A stretch of DNA of 64,000 nucleotides from Thetidibacter halocola (GCF_018224955.1 NZ_JAGTUU010000013.1:1-64000); one strand, 5' to 3'; shown: positions 1-8,529, numbered from the stretch's first letter. The notes: generated by a model from the letters alone, not told the origin. Made by a program: numbers and translations.

Positions 1-2
1 CC

Positions 3-476
3 GCGCTGGACGACGGGCCGGCCTATGGCGCGGCTCCCGGCCCGCAACCCGGCTCACGGTATCATTTTACCACCATTCGCGGCCATGGCACGGGCGGTTT
101 CATCCCGCCGCATTTCGACAATGAAAGCGCGCTGCGTCCGTCCTACCGCCACCTTGCCACGCTGATCGAACAGTCGATCTTTTCCTTCGTCCTGGCCTTC
201 AGCCGCGCCGAGGCGGGCGGCGCGCTGGAGTTCTTCAACCTGACCGCCGCAGACCATGCCGACCGGTTCCGCAATGTCGACGGACCGACCCCTCCGCCCT
301 CGGTCGACGGGGTGGAAAAGGTCTCGATCCGGCTGGCGCCGGGCGACCTGATCGCGGTGAACTCGGGCGGCTACCTGCATCGCGTGACCCCGGTCGAGGG
401 GCCGCGGACGCGCTGGACGGCCTGCACCTTCATGGCGCGATCGAGGTCTGGCGATCATGTCCACTGCTGGGGGTGA
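3..476 (+). CDS. 2OG-Fe(II) oxygenase, C-terminal part (5' end outside window)
   Basis: The frame is open from base 3 to a TGA at 474-476, and the start lies left of the window. The visible 157 residues fit the catalytic core of a prolyl-4-hydroxylase-like 2-oxoglutarate/Fe(II) dioxygenase. There is an HFD triplet (HxD metal ligands) near visible residue 38, and near the end a distal histidine in GGYLHRVTPV followed by GPRTRW, whose Arg would bind 2-oxoglutarate. Such enzymes hydroxylate or otherwise oxidise a substrate while decarboxylating 2-oxoglutarate; the substrate here is unknown. The 3' end overlaps the next methyltransferase gene by 20 bases, so the two are probably translationally coupled and may act on one small molecule. 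The family call is good; anything finer is not supported. Confidence 0.8.
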   Translation, partial: ALDDGPAYGAAPGPQPGSRYHFTTIRGHGTGGFIPPHFDNESALRPSYRHLATLIEQSIFSFVLAFSRAEAGGALEFFNLTAADHADRFRNVDGPTPPPSVDGVEKVSIRLAPGDLIAVNSGGYLHRVTPVEGPRTRWTACTFMARSRSGDHVHCWG

Positions 477-1260
477 TCCCGCCCTGCCCTATGTCGTCCC
501 GCTGATCGCCGAGGCGCGCGCCGGGCAAGGATCGGGTCACATGCACCTGGGCTTGTGGCCCTCTCCGCCGGCGCGGATCACGGCCGAGGACTGGCGCGCG
601 GCGCAGGACAGGATGACGGCAATGGTGCTCGACCTGGCCGATCTGCGCGACGGCCAGCGCATCGCCGACATCGCCTGCGGGCTTGGCGGGACGCTGCGCG
701 CCATTGCCGCGCGGGTGCGGTCCCGGGCGCTCTTCGGGGTGAATATCGACCCTGTGCAACTGCAACTCTGCCCCTCGGATCTTGCCGATTGCGTGCAGGC
801 GGACGCAACCGCCCTGCCCTTCTCGGCGCAAAGCCTGGACCGCGCGATCTGCCTCGAGGCCGCGTTCCATTTCTCTGACCGCGCCGCCTTCCTCGCCTCT
901 GTGGCAGGGGCCTTGGCGCCCGGCGGTCTCCTCGTCCTGGCCGACATTCTGTTGCAACCGGGGCCGCTGACACCGGGTGAAGGGGCTGCGCTTGCCGGCC
1001 TGCTGCGGCGCGATTTCGGCCCCTGGCCGCAGCCCTGGCTGACACCGGCCGAGCTTGAAACGATGGCCGCGCGCGCCGGGTTCGAGAGGATCGCGCATCA
1101 CGACATCACCGCCCGGACGCGACCCAGCCATGCCTTCATCTGCGGGCCGCGCAGGCCCGAGCCCCCCCGGTCAGGCATCGAGGCGCTGCGCTTTCTGCAT
1201 GAGAGCGGGCTGCTGCATTACGGGATATTCGTTCTGCGCAGGCCGGGTTCGCAGCCGTGA
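457..1260 (+). CDS. class I SAM-dependent methyltransferase
   Basis: This 267-residue protein has a Rossmann-type methyltransferase fold. Motif I reads IADIACGLGGT (residues 69-79), an acidic NIDP follows at the end of strand 2, and a DATALPF segment matches the motif before strand 4. The N-terminal GHMHLGLWPSP resembles the segment before the SAM core in UbiE-like, geranyl-diphosphate and sarcosine-type methyltransferases, so a small-molecule C-, N- or O-methylation is likely. The ATG at 457 lies inside the upstream oxygenase gene (20-base overlap) with only a weak purine stretch upstream, which suggests translational coupling. Oxygenase plus methyltransferase suggests a tailoring pair. The substrate cannot be read from the sequence. 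Confidence 0.85.
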   Translation: MSTAGGDPALPYVVPLIAEARAGQGSGHMHLGLWPSPPARITAEDWRAAQDRMTAMVLDLADLRDGQRIADIACGLGGTLRAIAARVRSRALFGVNIDPVQLQLCPSDLADCVQADATALPFSAQSLDRAICLEAAFHFSDRAAFLASVAGALAPGGLLVLADILLQPGPLTPGEGAALAGLLRRDFGPWPQPWLTPAELETMAARAGFERIAHHDITARTRPSHAFICGPRRPEPPRSGIEALRFLHESGLLHYGIFVLRRPGSQP

Positions 1261-1264
1261 CCGT

Positions 1265-1296
1265 CCGGTGGCAGGGCATCTTTCCGATGCCACCGG
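1265..1296 (+). terminator. hairpin after the methyltransferase gene, possible terminator
   Basis: A perfect 9-bp inverted repeat, CCGGTGGCA (1265-1273) and TGCCACCGG (1288-1296), starts five bases after the stop codon. A shorter alternative stem, GGCATC/GATGCC, lies inside it. No T-tract follows, so it could be a Rho-dependent or weak terminator or only an mRNA-end structure. Confidence 0.35.
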
Positions 1297-1438
1297 CATC
1301 GCCCCGCAATCGAATCCGGCCCTTGTCGCCAGGCTGCGCGGACAGGCGCGCGGGGTCCGGCGCGGGCGGATTTGCGGACCGCCCGCAGGTCTGGAACAAT
1401 GACCCGTGCAGATCCGTACCCCGAAGGGAGCCGATTCA

Positions 1439-3232
1439 GTGACGCCCGACCAACTGGCGCTTTGCGCGATCCTCGGCGTGACCGTCCTGCTCTTCGTCAG
1501 CGGGCGATTGCGGCACGACCTCGTGGCCATCGCCGCCCTGCTGGCGTCGGTGCTGGCCGGGCTGGTCCCGGCAGACCGCGCCTTCGAGGGGTTTGGCAGC
1601 ACCGCCGTCATCACCGTGGCCTGCGTACTGATCCTGTCGAACGCGCTGCAGCGCTCGGGCGCGGTTGATGCCTTTGCCCGCGCCGTGCTGCCCGCCGATC
1701 CGGGCCTCGTGACGATGATCGCGGCGCTGACCGGCATTGCCGCGCTGCTGTCGGCCTTCATGAACAACGTCGGCGCGCTGGCCCTGCTGATGCCGATCGC
1801 GCTCAAGGCCGCCGCGCGGTTCGACCTGCCTCCCAGCCGCCTGCTGATGCCGCTGTCCTTCGGCTCGATCCTGGGGGGCATGACGACGCTGATCGGAACG
1901 CCGCCGAACCTGATCGTCGCCGATTACCGGCGCGAGATCACCGGCGAGGCCTTTGGCATGTTCGATTTCGCGCCCGTGGGCCTTGCCGTCGCCGTTGCCG
2001 GGCTGCTGTTCATCCTGCTGGTCGGCTGGCGTCTGGTGCCGGTCCGCAAGCGCTCCGGCACCGAGGGTTTCGACACCGGCACCTATTTCTCCGAGGTCCA
2101 CGTGCCGGAGGGCGCCAAGGCAGAGGGCATGACCCTGCGCGAGATCGAGGCCGCCATCACCGAGACAGAGATCCAGGTCCTGGGCCTGGTGCGCCGCGGC
2201 ATCCTCGAATCCGCCCCGCCCACCGGGATACGGGTCCGCGCCGGCGACATCCTCATCGTCGAGGCCGAGACGGAGGGTTTCAGCGCCGCCGTATCGACGC
2301 TGGGCCTCGTGATGCAGCAGCCCGCCGCCGACGCCGCCGAAGGCGACACGACGCTCGAGCGGTTCCGCGACGGTGAGGGCCATGTCGAACTGATGGAGAT
2401 GGTGGTCGGCCCGAAATCCCCGCTGGTCGGTCGCTCGCCCCGCGGCCTGCGGCTGCGCGACCGATTCCGCATCTCGTTGCTGGCGATCAGCCGGCAGGAC
2501 CGCCGCCGGATCGGCCGCATCGGCACCGCGCGGTTCATGCCCGGGGACGTGCTGCTGATGCAGGGCAACCCCGACGCGCTGGCCGAGTTTGCCGCCGATC
2601 ACGACTGTCTGCCGCTGGCCGACCGCCCGCTGGGCTTTCCCTCGCGCCGCCAGATGCTGACGGCGGCCGGGATCATGCTGGGCACCGTGGCGCTGGCGGC
2701 CAGCGGGCTGGTGGCAGCGCCGGTCGCCTTCGCCCTCGGCGTGCTTCTGTCGGCACTGACCGGCACGGTTCCGGTGCGCCGACTCTATGACGCGGTCGAC
2801 TGGCCGGTGATCGTGCTGCTGGGCTGCCTGCTGCCGGTGGCCAATGCCATGCTCGACACCGGCACCGCCGACCTGCTGGCGGGTGTCCTGGTGGGCACTC
2901 TTGCCGGGGGGGCACCGGTGATCGCGCTGGTGCTGGTGCTGGTCGTCACGATGACGCTGTCGGACGTGATGAACAACGCCGCCACGGTCGCCGTCATGGC
3001 ACCCATCGCGCTCGGCATCGCCAACACGCTGGGTGCGCCGGTCGACGTCTTCCTGATGGCCGTGGCGATCGGCGGCTCCTGCGCGTTTCTCACGCCCATC
3101 GGGCACCAGAACAACACGCTGATCCTTGGCCCCGGCGGCTTCCGGTTTGCCGATTACTGGCGCCTCGGCCTGCCGCTCGAGGTCATCGTGGTCGCCGTCG
3201 CCACCCCGATGCTACTTCTGGTCTGGGGATAA
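1439..3232 (+). CDS. SLC13/DASS-family anion permease with two TrkA-C (RCK_C) domains
   Basis: This 597-residue inner-membrane transporter has hydrophobic helices at both ends and a soluble insert of about 200 residues. Membrane-half signatures include NNVGALALLMPIAL and IGTPPNLIV in the N-terminal half, and a second copy of the fold ending in PIGHQNNTLILGPGGF. The insert holds two TrkA-C-like domains (about residues 219-290 and 315-394), each ending in a GD(I/V)L(I/L) strand. This is the usual layout of prokaryotic SLC13 permeases proposed to carry sulfate, dicarboxylates or other anions. The GTG at 1439 is preferred because AAGGGAG (1424-1430) lies 8 bases upstream; an in-frame GTG at 1406 has no such site. 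The substrate is undetermined. Confidence 0.88.
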   Translation: MTPDQLALCAILGVTVLLFVSGRLRHDLVAIAALLASVLAGLVPADRAFEGFGSTAVITVACVLILSNALQRSGAVDAFARAVLPADPGLVTMIAALTGIAALLSAFMNNVGALALLMPIALKAAARFDLPPSRLLMPLSFGSILGGMTTLIGTPPNLIVADYRREITGEAFGMFDFAPVGLAVAVAGLLFILLVGWRLVPVRKRSGTEGFDTGTYFSEVHVPEGAKAEGMTLREIEAAITETEIQVLGLVRRGILESAPPTGIRVRAGDILIVEAETEGFSAAVSTLGLVMQQPAADAAEGDTTLERFRDGEGHVELMEMVVGPKSPLVGRSPRGLRLRDRFRISLLAISRQDRRRIGRIGTARFMPGDVLLMQGNPDALAEFAADHDCLPLADRPLGFPSRRQMLTAAGIMLGTVALAASGLVAAPVAFALGVLLSALTGTVPVRRLYDAVDWPVIVLLGCLLPVANAMLDTGTADLLAGVLVGTLAGGAPVIALVLVLVVTMTLSDVMNNAATVAVMAPIALGIANTLGAPVDVFLMAVAIGGSCAFLTPIGHQNNTLILGPGGFRFADYWRLGLPLEVIVVAVATPMLLLVWG

Positions 3233-3395
3233 GGTCACAGGCGACTTGTGCCCCTGCCCGCCCCGGCCACAAGATGCGGCAGAAAAACCTTGCCCGAATC
3301 CCGTTTAGCGGCCATTAACTTACGCACAGAAGCGAAAATAACGCGATTTGCCGTAACAACGCGCCGAAACAGGCGGGCAGGATTGCGCAGAACAG

Positions 3396-3409
3396 GCCCG
3401 CAAACGGGC
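3396..3409. other. short inverted repeat in the repA upstream region
   Basis: The 225 bases between the permease and repA contain no gene. They include a small hairpin, GCCCG-caaa-CGGGC, about 50 bases before the repA start, and a more A+T-rich stretch (about 3305-3360) that probably holds the repABC promoter. I could not identify -35/-10 boxes with confidence, and saw no parS-type palindrome here. Confidence 0.3.
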
Positions 3410-3457
3410 GACCGAGGCAGCAGGCCGCAAGGCCGGACCGGATCGAGGAGCGCGCGG

Positions 3458-4633
3458 ATGCAGCGCAAGGAACGCATCGACAAGCTGGTGGGCGAACACG
3501 CCTCCCGGCTTTCGGAACGACTTCAGGCACACAGGGCCTCCCTGTTTCCGCCCAATGCCGCCAAGGCCCTGCGCAAGTTCACCTCCGGCGAGGTCGCCGA
3601 CCTGCTGGGCGTCAAGGACGCCTACCTGCGCAAGCTGCACCTGGACGGTCGCGGCCCCTCGCCCGAGGTCTCGACCGGTGGCCGCCGTCTCTATTCCCCC
3701 TCCGACATCCTCGCCCTGCGCCACCATCTCGAAGCTGGGGCAAAGACCCCTGGCACCTACCTGCCGGGCCGGCGCGAGGGCGATCACCTGCAATCCATCG
3801 CCGTCATCAACTTCAAGGGCGGCTCGGGCAAGACCACGACCTCGGCCCACCTGGCGCAGCGCCTTGCGCTCAAGGGCTACCGCGTGCTGGCCATCGACCT
3901 CGATCCGCAGGCCAGCCTTTCGGCGCTGCACGGCTTCCAGCCGGAATTCGACCTGCTGGACGGCGGCACGCTGTATGACGCGATCCGCTACGAGGATCCG
4001 AAACCGCTCACGGATATCATCCAGAAGACCTATTTCCCCAATCTCGACCTCGTGCCCGGCAATCTCGACCTGATGGAGTTCGAGCACGACACGCCGCGCG
4101 CCCTTATGAACCGGGACGGGACGCTCTTCTTTACCAGGATCGACACTGTTCTGGCCCAGGTCGAGGGCGATTACGACGTCTGCGTGATCGACTGCCCGCC
4201 GCAATTGGGGTTCCTCACCATGTCCGCGCTGTCCGCCGCGACGGCGGTCCTCGTCACCGTGCATCCCCAGATGCTCGACGTCATGTCGATGTGCCAGTTC
4301 CTGCTGATGACCTCCAACCTGCTCGAGGTGGTGGCCGACGCGGGCGGCGACATGACCTATGACTGGATGCGCTATCTCATCACCCGGTATGAGCCCGGCG
4401 ATGGACCGCAGAACCAGATGGTCAGCTTCATGCGCGGCATGTTCGGCGACCATGTGCTGAACCACCCTGTGCTGAAATCCACCGCGATTTCCGACGCGGG
4501 TATCACCAAGCAGACACTCTACGAGGTGGAGCGCAGCCAGTTCACGCGCACCACCTATGACAGGGCCATGGAAAGCCTCAACGCCTCCAACGACGAGATC
4601 GAGGCGCTGATCCAGGCCGCATGGGGGCGCTGA
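3458..4633 (+). CDS. repA: plasmid partition protein RepA (ParA-family ATPase)
   Basis: This 391-residue Walker-type partition ATPase belongs to a repABC replicon. Residues about 39-67 form a MerR-like helix-turn-helix (FTSGEVADLLGV...). The deviant Walker A motif KGGSGKTT occupies residues 120-127, and the Walker A' and B regions read AIDLDPQAS and CVIDCPPQLG. RepA segregates plasmid copies together with RepB bound at parS and normally autorepresses the operon. The ATG at 3458 has GAGGAG at 3445-3450, 7 bases upstream. The frame is open further upstream but has no matching ribosome site or family similarity there. The TGA overlaps the repB ATG by one base (TGATG), typical of coupled repAB. 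Confidence 0.95.
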   Translation: MQRKERIDKLVGEHASRLSERLQAHRASLFPPNAAKALRKFTSGEVADLLGVKDAYLRKLHLDGRGPSPEVSTGGRRLYSPSDILALRHHLEAGAKTPGTYLPGRREGDHLQSIAVINFKGGSGKTTTSAHLAQRLALKGYRVLAIDLDPQASLSALHGFQPEFDLLDGGTLYDAIRYEDPKPLTDIIQKTYFPNLDLVPGNLDLMEFEHDTPRALMNRDGTLFFTRIDTVLAQVEGDYDVCVIDCPPQLGFLTMSALSAATAVLVTVHPQMLDVMSMCQFLLMTSNLLEVVADAGGDMTYDWMRYLITRYEPGDGPQNQMVSFMRGMFGDHVLNHPVLKSTAISDAGITKQTLYEVERSQFTRTTYDRAMESLNASNDEIEALIQAAWGR

Positions 4634-5625
4634 TGGCACGAAAGAACCTGCTCAAGGGCCTGATGGAAGGCGACGGGACGGCGAAAACAGAGACTGTTTC
4701 GCCTGAAAACACCCCTGCTCCCGAGGCACGCTCACCCTATAAAAGGGGCGCGATCGGCGCTGTCTCACGCTCGATCGCCGATCTGAAAAGCCGATCTGTC
4801 ATGGATCTCGACCCGTTCACCATCCGCGACGGCGGCCTTGCCGACCGGCTGGAACATGACGAGGAGGACCACGCGCGGCTGATGGACAGTCTCAAGACTT
4901 ACGGCCAGCAGGTGCCCGTCCTGGTCCGCCCGATGCCGGGCGCGGAGGGCCAGTATCAGATCGTCTACGGACGCCGCCGCGTGCTGGCGCTGCGCGATCT
5001 TGGACTGCCGGTCAAGGCGATGATCCGCGACCTGGACGACGACGCCGCAATCATGGCGCAGGGCCAGGAAAACGCCGCGCGGCGGGATCTGAGCTTCATC
5101 GAAAAAGTCAATTTCGCCCGCCAGATGACCGAGGCCGGCTATGACCGCAAGACGGTCTGCGACGCGCTGGCCACCGACAAGACGCTGATCTCGCGCATGT
5201 TGTCCATTGCGCAGACGGTGCCGATCGAGATGATCGAGATGATCGGTGCGGCGCCCGGAATCGGGCGCGACCGCTGGCTCTCCTTCGCCCGTCTCTGGGA
5301 GGAAAAAGGCGGTCGTTCAGGCGATACAGAGACTGCGCGCGACATGATCGCAGCCGCCTGCGCCGAGACGTCCGATGCCCGTTTCGACGCCTTGCTGGCC
5401 TGGCTGGAAAAGCGCGGCTCGGGCCACTCCCGGCCCCCTGCCCCGCGTCCGCGCCGCGATCCGCAAACGGTGCTGCGTCCCGACGGCGCGCCCTTGGCCG
5501 AAATCCGGCGCAGCAACCGGTCGGTCACGATCACCCTGCCCGCCTCCGACCAATTTACCGATTGGTTGGAATCCAACCTTACCGAGATTCACCGCGACTG
5601 GGAAAAATCCCGCGACGGTGAGTGA
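4633..5625 (+). CDS. repB: plasmid partition protein RepB (ParB-family)
   Basis: This 330-residue DNA-binding partition protein begins MARKNLLKGLME, a typical RepB N-terminus; the second ATG at 4633 is chosen over 4621 for that reason and because it overlaps the repA stop. A ParB/sulfiredoxin-like domain spans about residues 55-150, with YGRRRVLAL and the GQENAARRDLSFIEK segment that marks ParB CTPase-fold proteins. A helix-turn-helix follows (about 150-180, DRKTVCDALATDKTLISRML). The C-terminal part probably dimerises. It should bind the two 16-bp parS palindromes flanking repC and load RepA. The stop is followed by the repB-repC intergenic control region. Confidence 0.95.
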   Translation: MARKNLLKGLMEGDGTAKTETVSPENTPAPEARSPYKRGAIGAVSRSIADLKSRSVMDLDPFTIRDGGLADRLEHDEEDHARLMDSLKTYGQQVPVLVRPMPGAEGQYQIVYGRRRVLALRDLGLPVKAMIRDLDDDAAIMAQGQENAARRDLSFIEKVNFARQMTEAGYDRKTVCDALATDKTLISRMLSIAQTVPIEMIEMIGAAPGIGRDRWLSFARLWEEKGGRSGDTETARDMIAAACAETSDARFDALLAWLEKRGSGHSRPPAPRPRRDPQTVLRPDGAPLAEIRRSNRSVTITLPASDQFTDWLESNLTEIHRDWEKSRDGE

Positions 5626-5683
5626 ACCGCCGGTTTCCGGCAACAAACCCGAGCAGCAAGAAAGGAGGCACGCCCCGAAAAGC

Positions 5684-5736
5684 AGAAAAAGAAAAGCCCC
5701 CCAGGATCGTCCCGGAAGGCCCTTCAGTGTTGTAGC
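5684..5736 (-). ncRNA. putative antisense counter-transcribed RNA (ctRNA, incompatibility RNA) of the repABC replicon
   Basis: Minus-strand signals in the repB-repC gap fit the small antisense RNA known from repABC plasmids, which limits RepC synthesis. A TTGACA (minus strand, 5772-5767, inside parS) is followed 17-18 bases on by CTACCT/TACCTT, then a start near 5736. The RNA would end at a 10-bp GC-rich stem with some G-U pairs (5697-5706 with 5710-5719, loop TCG). A T-rich run on the minus strand (5696-5684) follows it. The resulting length of about 50 bases is in the usual ctRNA range. The promoter -10 is weak, so the start is an estimate. Confidence 0.5.
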
Positions 5737-5757
5737 AAACCCAAGGTAGCCTCTGGC

Positions 5758-5773
5758 GTTGACAGCTGTCAAC
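5758..5773. other. parS centromere site 1 (RepB-binding palindrome)
   Basis: A perfect 16-bp palindrome, GTTGACAGCTGTCAAC, matches the known repABC parS form GTTnnnnGCnnnnAAC. It lies between repB and repC. The palindrome contains a TTGACA -35 hexamer on each strand, and the minus-strand copy seems to serve the ctRNA promoter. Confidence 0.9.
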
Positions 5774-5822
5774 AACCGTCGATTCGGCGGAGCAATAAAT
5801 TCATGTCCGATCTGTTCCCCGT

Positions 5823-5845
5823 CCTGCGGCGCCCCATGCCGCAGG
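5823..5845 (+). promoter_or_regulatory. repC leader hairpin
   Basis: A perfect 8-bp stem, CCTGCGGC (5823-5830) and GCCGCAGG (5838-5845) with a 7-base loop, lies 45 bases before the repC ATG. A T-run (about 5871-5877) follows 25 bases later. In repABC plasmids, folding of this leader, controlled by ctRNA pairing, decides whether repC is transcribed and translated; this hairpin is the candidate element. No clear Shine-Dalgarno precedes repC, which agrees with a tightly controlled leader. Confidence 0.5.
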
Positions 5846-5889
5846 TCCGAAAGGTCTGGCCGTCACTCTGCTTTTTTGCGTGATACGCA

Positions 5890-7035
5890 ATGCAAATCCT
5901 GACCCGAACCCCGTTTCGGCCCGCCCGCGTGCAGGCCGACCCTGTTTCTTCGCGCCGTCGCACGCCCGTCACGGGCTTTTCCATGGACAAATGGGCCGTG
6001 CTGCGGGCGCTCACCACAGCCCGGTCGCAATTCGGCCTGTCGGACCGCAGCCTGGCGGTTCTGTCGGCCCTGCTGTCCTGCCTGCCCGACCGCCCCCTGA
6101 CCGCGGGTGCGGGACTGATCGTCTTTCCCTCGAACCGGACACTCTCTGCCCGCGTCCATGGCATGCCCGAAAGCACCCTGCGCCGGCACCTCGCCACCCT
6201 CTGCCGCAGCGGCCTGATCGCACGCCACGACAGCCCGAACGGCAAGCGCTACGCCCGGCGCGGCACGGATGGCGCGATTTCGACTGCCTTCGGCTTTGAC
6301 CTGACGCCGCTTCTGGCCCGGACACCCGAGATCCTCGATGCCTGCCATGCAATCGAGGCCGCGAACCGCGAAATCACCGCCCTGCGCGAACGCTGCGTGC
6401 TGTTGCTGCGCGACCTGACCCGCCAGCTGGAGGCTCACCCCCCTGTCCCGCATCTGCACGACCAGGCCGAGGATGCCCTGCGCCTGGCACGACGCGCCTT
6501 GCGCCGCAAACTATCCGCCGAGGCCCTGAACGCGCTGTTCCAAAGCCTCACCGACCTGTCGGACCTGTTGACACCTGCCCCCGAAACCCAGCCCGCGACA
6601 CCCGAAACGAGCGCCACCGGCAGCCGAAATGAGCGGCACAAAGAACACCAGGAAAACTATCACTTTGAAGAAGAGGAGCCGCAAAAAACCGAGCCCGTAT
6701 CACCTGACATCGACCTGAGCGATCTGCTGAGAAAAGCGCCGGACATTCACGACTACGCCCAGCTCCCCATCCGACGCTGGAACGACCTTTTTGAAACCGC
6801 CGCCTTTGTCAGTCCGATGATCGGAATTCACCCAAGGCTTTGGGCCGAAGGTTGTGGCGCTCTTGGACGCTGCGGCGCGGCGGTGGTGGTGACCTGCATG
6901 CTCCAGACCGTTCAGAAGATCGAGAACCCGGGAGGCTACTTCCGCAGTCTTGTCCAGATGGCACGGAAAGGGCGGTTTTCGCCGGAAGCGATGGTTCAGG
7001 CGCTGCAAGCGCCGGGACAGGGGAAGGCGGCGTGA
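5890..7035 (+). CDS. repC: replication initiator RepC
   Basis: This 381-residue initiator belongs to the RepC family confined to alphaproteobacterial repABC replicons. The N-terminal TPFRPARV matches the family's start region, supporting the ATG at 5890. A winged-helix domain spans about residues 40-140 (LSDRSLAVLSALLSCLP, then FPSNRTLSARVHGMPESTLRRHL and CRSGLIARHDSPNGKRY). A variable, charged linker is encoded by a locally A+T-rich stretch, followed by the conserved C-terminal domain (about 280-381). RepC binds the origin lying within its own gene. It is flanked by two identical parS sites and controlled by the leader and ctRNA upstream. Confidence 0.95.
   Translation: MQILTRTPFRPARVQADPVSSRRRTPVTGFSMDKWAVLRALTTARSQFGLSDRSLAVLSALLSCLPDRPLTAGAGLIVFPSNRTLSARVHGMPESTLRRHLATLCRSGLIARHDSPNGKRYARRGTDGAISTAFGFDLTPLLARTPEILDACHAIEAANREITALRERCVLLLRDLTRQLEAHPPVPHLHDQAEDALRLARRALRRKLSAEALNALFQSLTDLSDLLTPAPETQPATPETSATGSRNERHKEHQENYHFEEEEPQKTEPVSPDIDLSDLLRKAPDIHDYAQLPIRRWNDLFETAAFVSPMIGIHPRLWAEGCGALGRCGAAVVVTCMLQTVQKIENPGGYFRSLVQMARKGRFSPEAMVQALQAPGQGKAA
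6620..6690. other. likely origin of replication (oriV) inside repC
   Basis: This stretch is clearly richer in A and T than the rest of repC (runs such as GAAAACTATCACTTTGAAGA). In characterised repABC replicons the origin is an A+T-rich region in the middle of repC. Position and composition fit, but no iterons or DnaA boxes were recognised. Confidence 0.55.
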
Positions 7036-7045
7036 CAGGCAAAAA

Positions 7046-7061
7046 GTTGACAGCTGTCAAC
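7046..7061. other. parS centromere site 2
   Basis: This is a second identical copy of the palindrome GTTGACAGCTGTCAAC, starting 10 bases after the repC stop. Two exact copies about 1.3 kb apart bracket repC and fit RepB spreading over the replication module. Confidence 0.9.
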
Positions 7062-7180
7062 TCAGGCGTCTTGTTTGCGGGGCAGGGCGATTGCGTCTAC
7101 ATTCAACGGCGCTATCGCGGTTCCGTCTTGAAACGCCGGATCAAACACCGGACGTTGAGAGCATGACACAAGGATCCGCC

Positions 7181-8428
7181 ATGCCCATTTCCGATCCCGC
7201 CACATTGCTGCGAACGCTGTTCGATCGCGCCGTCGCCGTTGCCGATCCAATGCTTTGCGTGCCACAGGCGTTGGGACCAAAGCCGGAGGGTCGGGTCCTG
7301 GTGGTAGGCGCAGGCAAGGCCTCGGCCCGGATGGCGGAGGCGGTGGAAAGCGCCTGGGGCCCGTGCGAAGGGCTAGTCATCACGCGCTACGGCTATGCAA
7401 GGCCCTGTCAGGGCATCGAGATCGTCGAGGCGGCTCATCCGGTGCCGGACCAGGCGGGGCTGCAGGCCACGGCACGGCTGCTGGATCTTCTGGCCGGGCT
7501 GGGGCAGGGGGACCGGGTGCTGGCGCTGATCTCGGGCGGGGCCTCGGCGCTGATGGTGCAGCCTGCGGGCGACATCACGCTGGCCGAAAAGGCCCGGATC
7601 AACGCTGACCTGCTGGCCTCGGGCGCGCCTATCGACGCGATGAACAGGGTGCGCAAGCACCTCAGCCGGGTCAAGGGCGGGCAGTTGGCCGCTGCCGCCT
7701 ACCCGGCCGAGATGGAGGCGCTGATCATCTCGGACGTACCGGGGGATGACCCGGCCTTCATCGCCTCGGGTCCGACGGTGGGAGATGAGACGACGCCACA
7801 GCAGGCGCGGGCGATCCTGGAGCGCTGGGGCGTGAGCCTGCCAGCTTCGGCGGAGGCCGTGCTGAACGGTGCGACCGGCGTGTTAAGGCCAGGCGATCCA
7901 CGTCTGTCGCGTGTCACGAACCGGGTGATCGCCGCACCGTCGCAATCGCTGGAGGCGGCGGCCGAGGTCGGCCGCGGGGCGGGTTGTCAGGTGCGCATCC
8001 TGGGCGATGCGCTGGAAGGCGAGGCGCGCGAGCTGGCGGCGGATCATGCGCGGCTGGCACTGGAGTCGCGGTCGGACCGGCCGGTGCTGCTGCTGTCGGG
8101 TGGCGAATGCACCGTGACGCGGCGCGGCGACGGGGTAGGGGGCCCGAACGCGGAATACGCCCTGGCCCTCGCGCTGGCGCTGGACGGGGCAGGGGGCGTG
8201 CACGCCATCGCCTGCGATACGGACGGGGTCGACGGCGCGGCCGAGGTGGCGGGGGCGATGGTCGGCCCTGACACGCTGGAACGTGCCAGGGCGGCCGGGA
8301 TCGACGCCGCGCAGGCCTTGACGCGGAACGATGCGCATACGTTCTTTGCGGGGATCGGCGGGCAGGTCGTGACCGGGCCGACGTTAACGAATGTTAACGA
8401 TTTCCGGGCGGTGCTGGTCCTGCCGTGA
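7181..8428 (+). CDS. glycerate 2-kinase, GCK/MOFRL type (often annotated hydroxypyruvate reductase TtuD)
   Basis: This 415-residue protein matches the DUF4147/MOFRL glycerate kinase family, which phosphorylates D-glycerate to 2-phosphoglycerate in the cytoplasm. Visible landmarks are VVGAGKASARMAEAVE near residue 40, the glycine- and serine-rich LALISGGASALM, SRVKGGQLA, ISDVPGDDPAFIASGPT, and the C-terminal LLLSGGECTVT...GGPNAEYALALALAL typical of the MOFRL domain. The ATG at 7181 is chosen because CAAGGA lies 6 bases upstream; an in-frame ATG at 7163 has no ribosome site. It stands alone downstream of parS and converges on the FAD monooxygenase gene. It probably serves serine- or glyoxylate-derived carbon assimilation. 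Confidence 0.9.
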   Translation: MPISDPATLLRTLFDRAVAVADPMLCVPQALGPKPEGRVLVVGAGKASARMAEAVESAWGPCEGLVITRYGYARPCQGIEIVEAAHPVPDQAGLQATARLLDLLAGLGQGDRVLALISGGASALMVQPAGDITLAEKARINADLLASGAPIDAMNRVRKHLSRVKGGQLAAAAYPAEMEALIISDVPGDDPAFIASGPTVGDETTPQQARAILERWGVSLPASAEAVLNGATGVLRPGDPRLSRVTNRVIAAPSQSLEAAAEVGRGAGCQVRILGDALEGEARELAADHARLALESRSDRPVLLLSGGECTVTRRGDGVGGPNAEYALALALALDGAGGVHAIACDTDGVDGAAEVAGAMVGPDTLERARAAGIDAAQALTRNDAHTFFAGIGGQVVTGPTLTNVNDFRAVLVLP

Positions 8429-8529
8429 GGGGCTTACGAGCGCGGGTGCTCGCCACAGTTTGGCTCGGGCGACCAGTCCGGGCCGCGCCCGACCCTCCCC
8501 CCGGGAGGGCGCACTGGCGATGTCAGTAG

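Noticed and set aside
1406-1438. Permease start at GTG 1406
   Set aside because: No ribosome-binding site is present; AAGGGAG is correctly spaced for GTG 1439.
3248-3457. Longer repA starting at 3248
   Set aside because: The extra 70 residues do not resemble RepA, and a GAGGAG site precisely precedes the ATG at 3458.
6950-7180. Glycerate kinase frame extending back into repC
   Set aside because: The extension overlaps repC and parS and translates to Arg-rich sequence unlike the family; the ATG at 7181 has a proper ribosome site.
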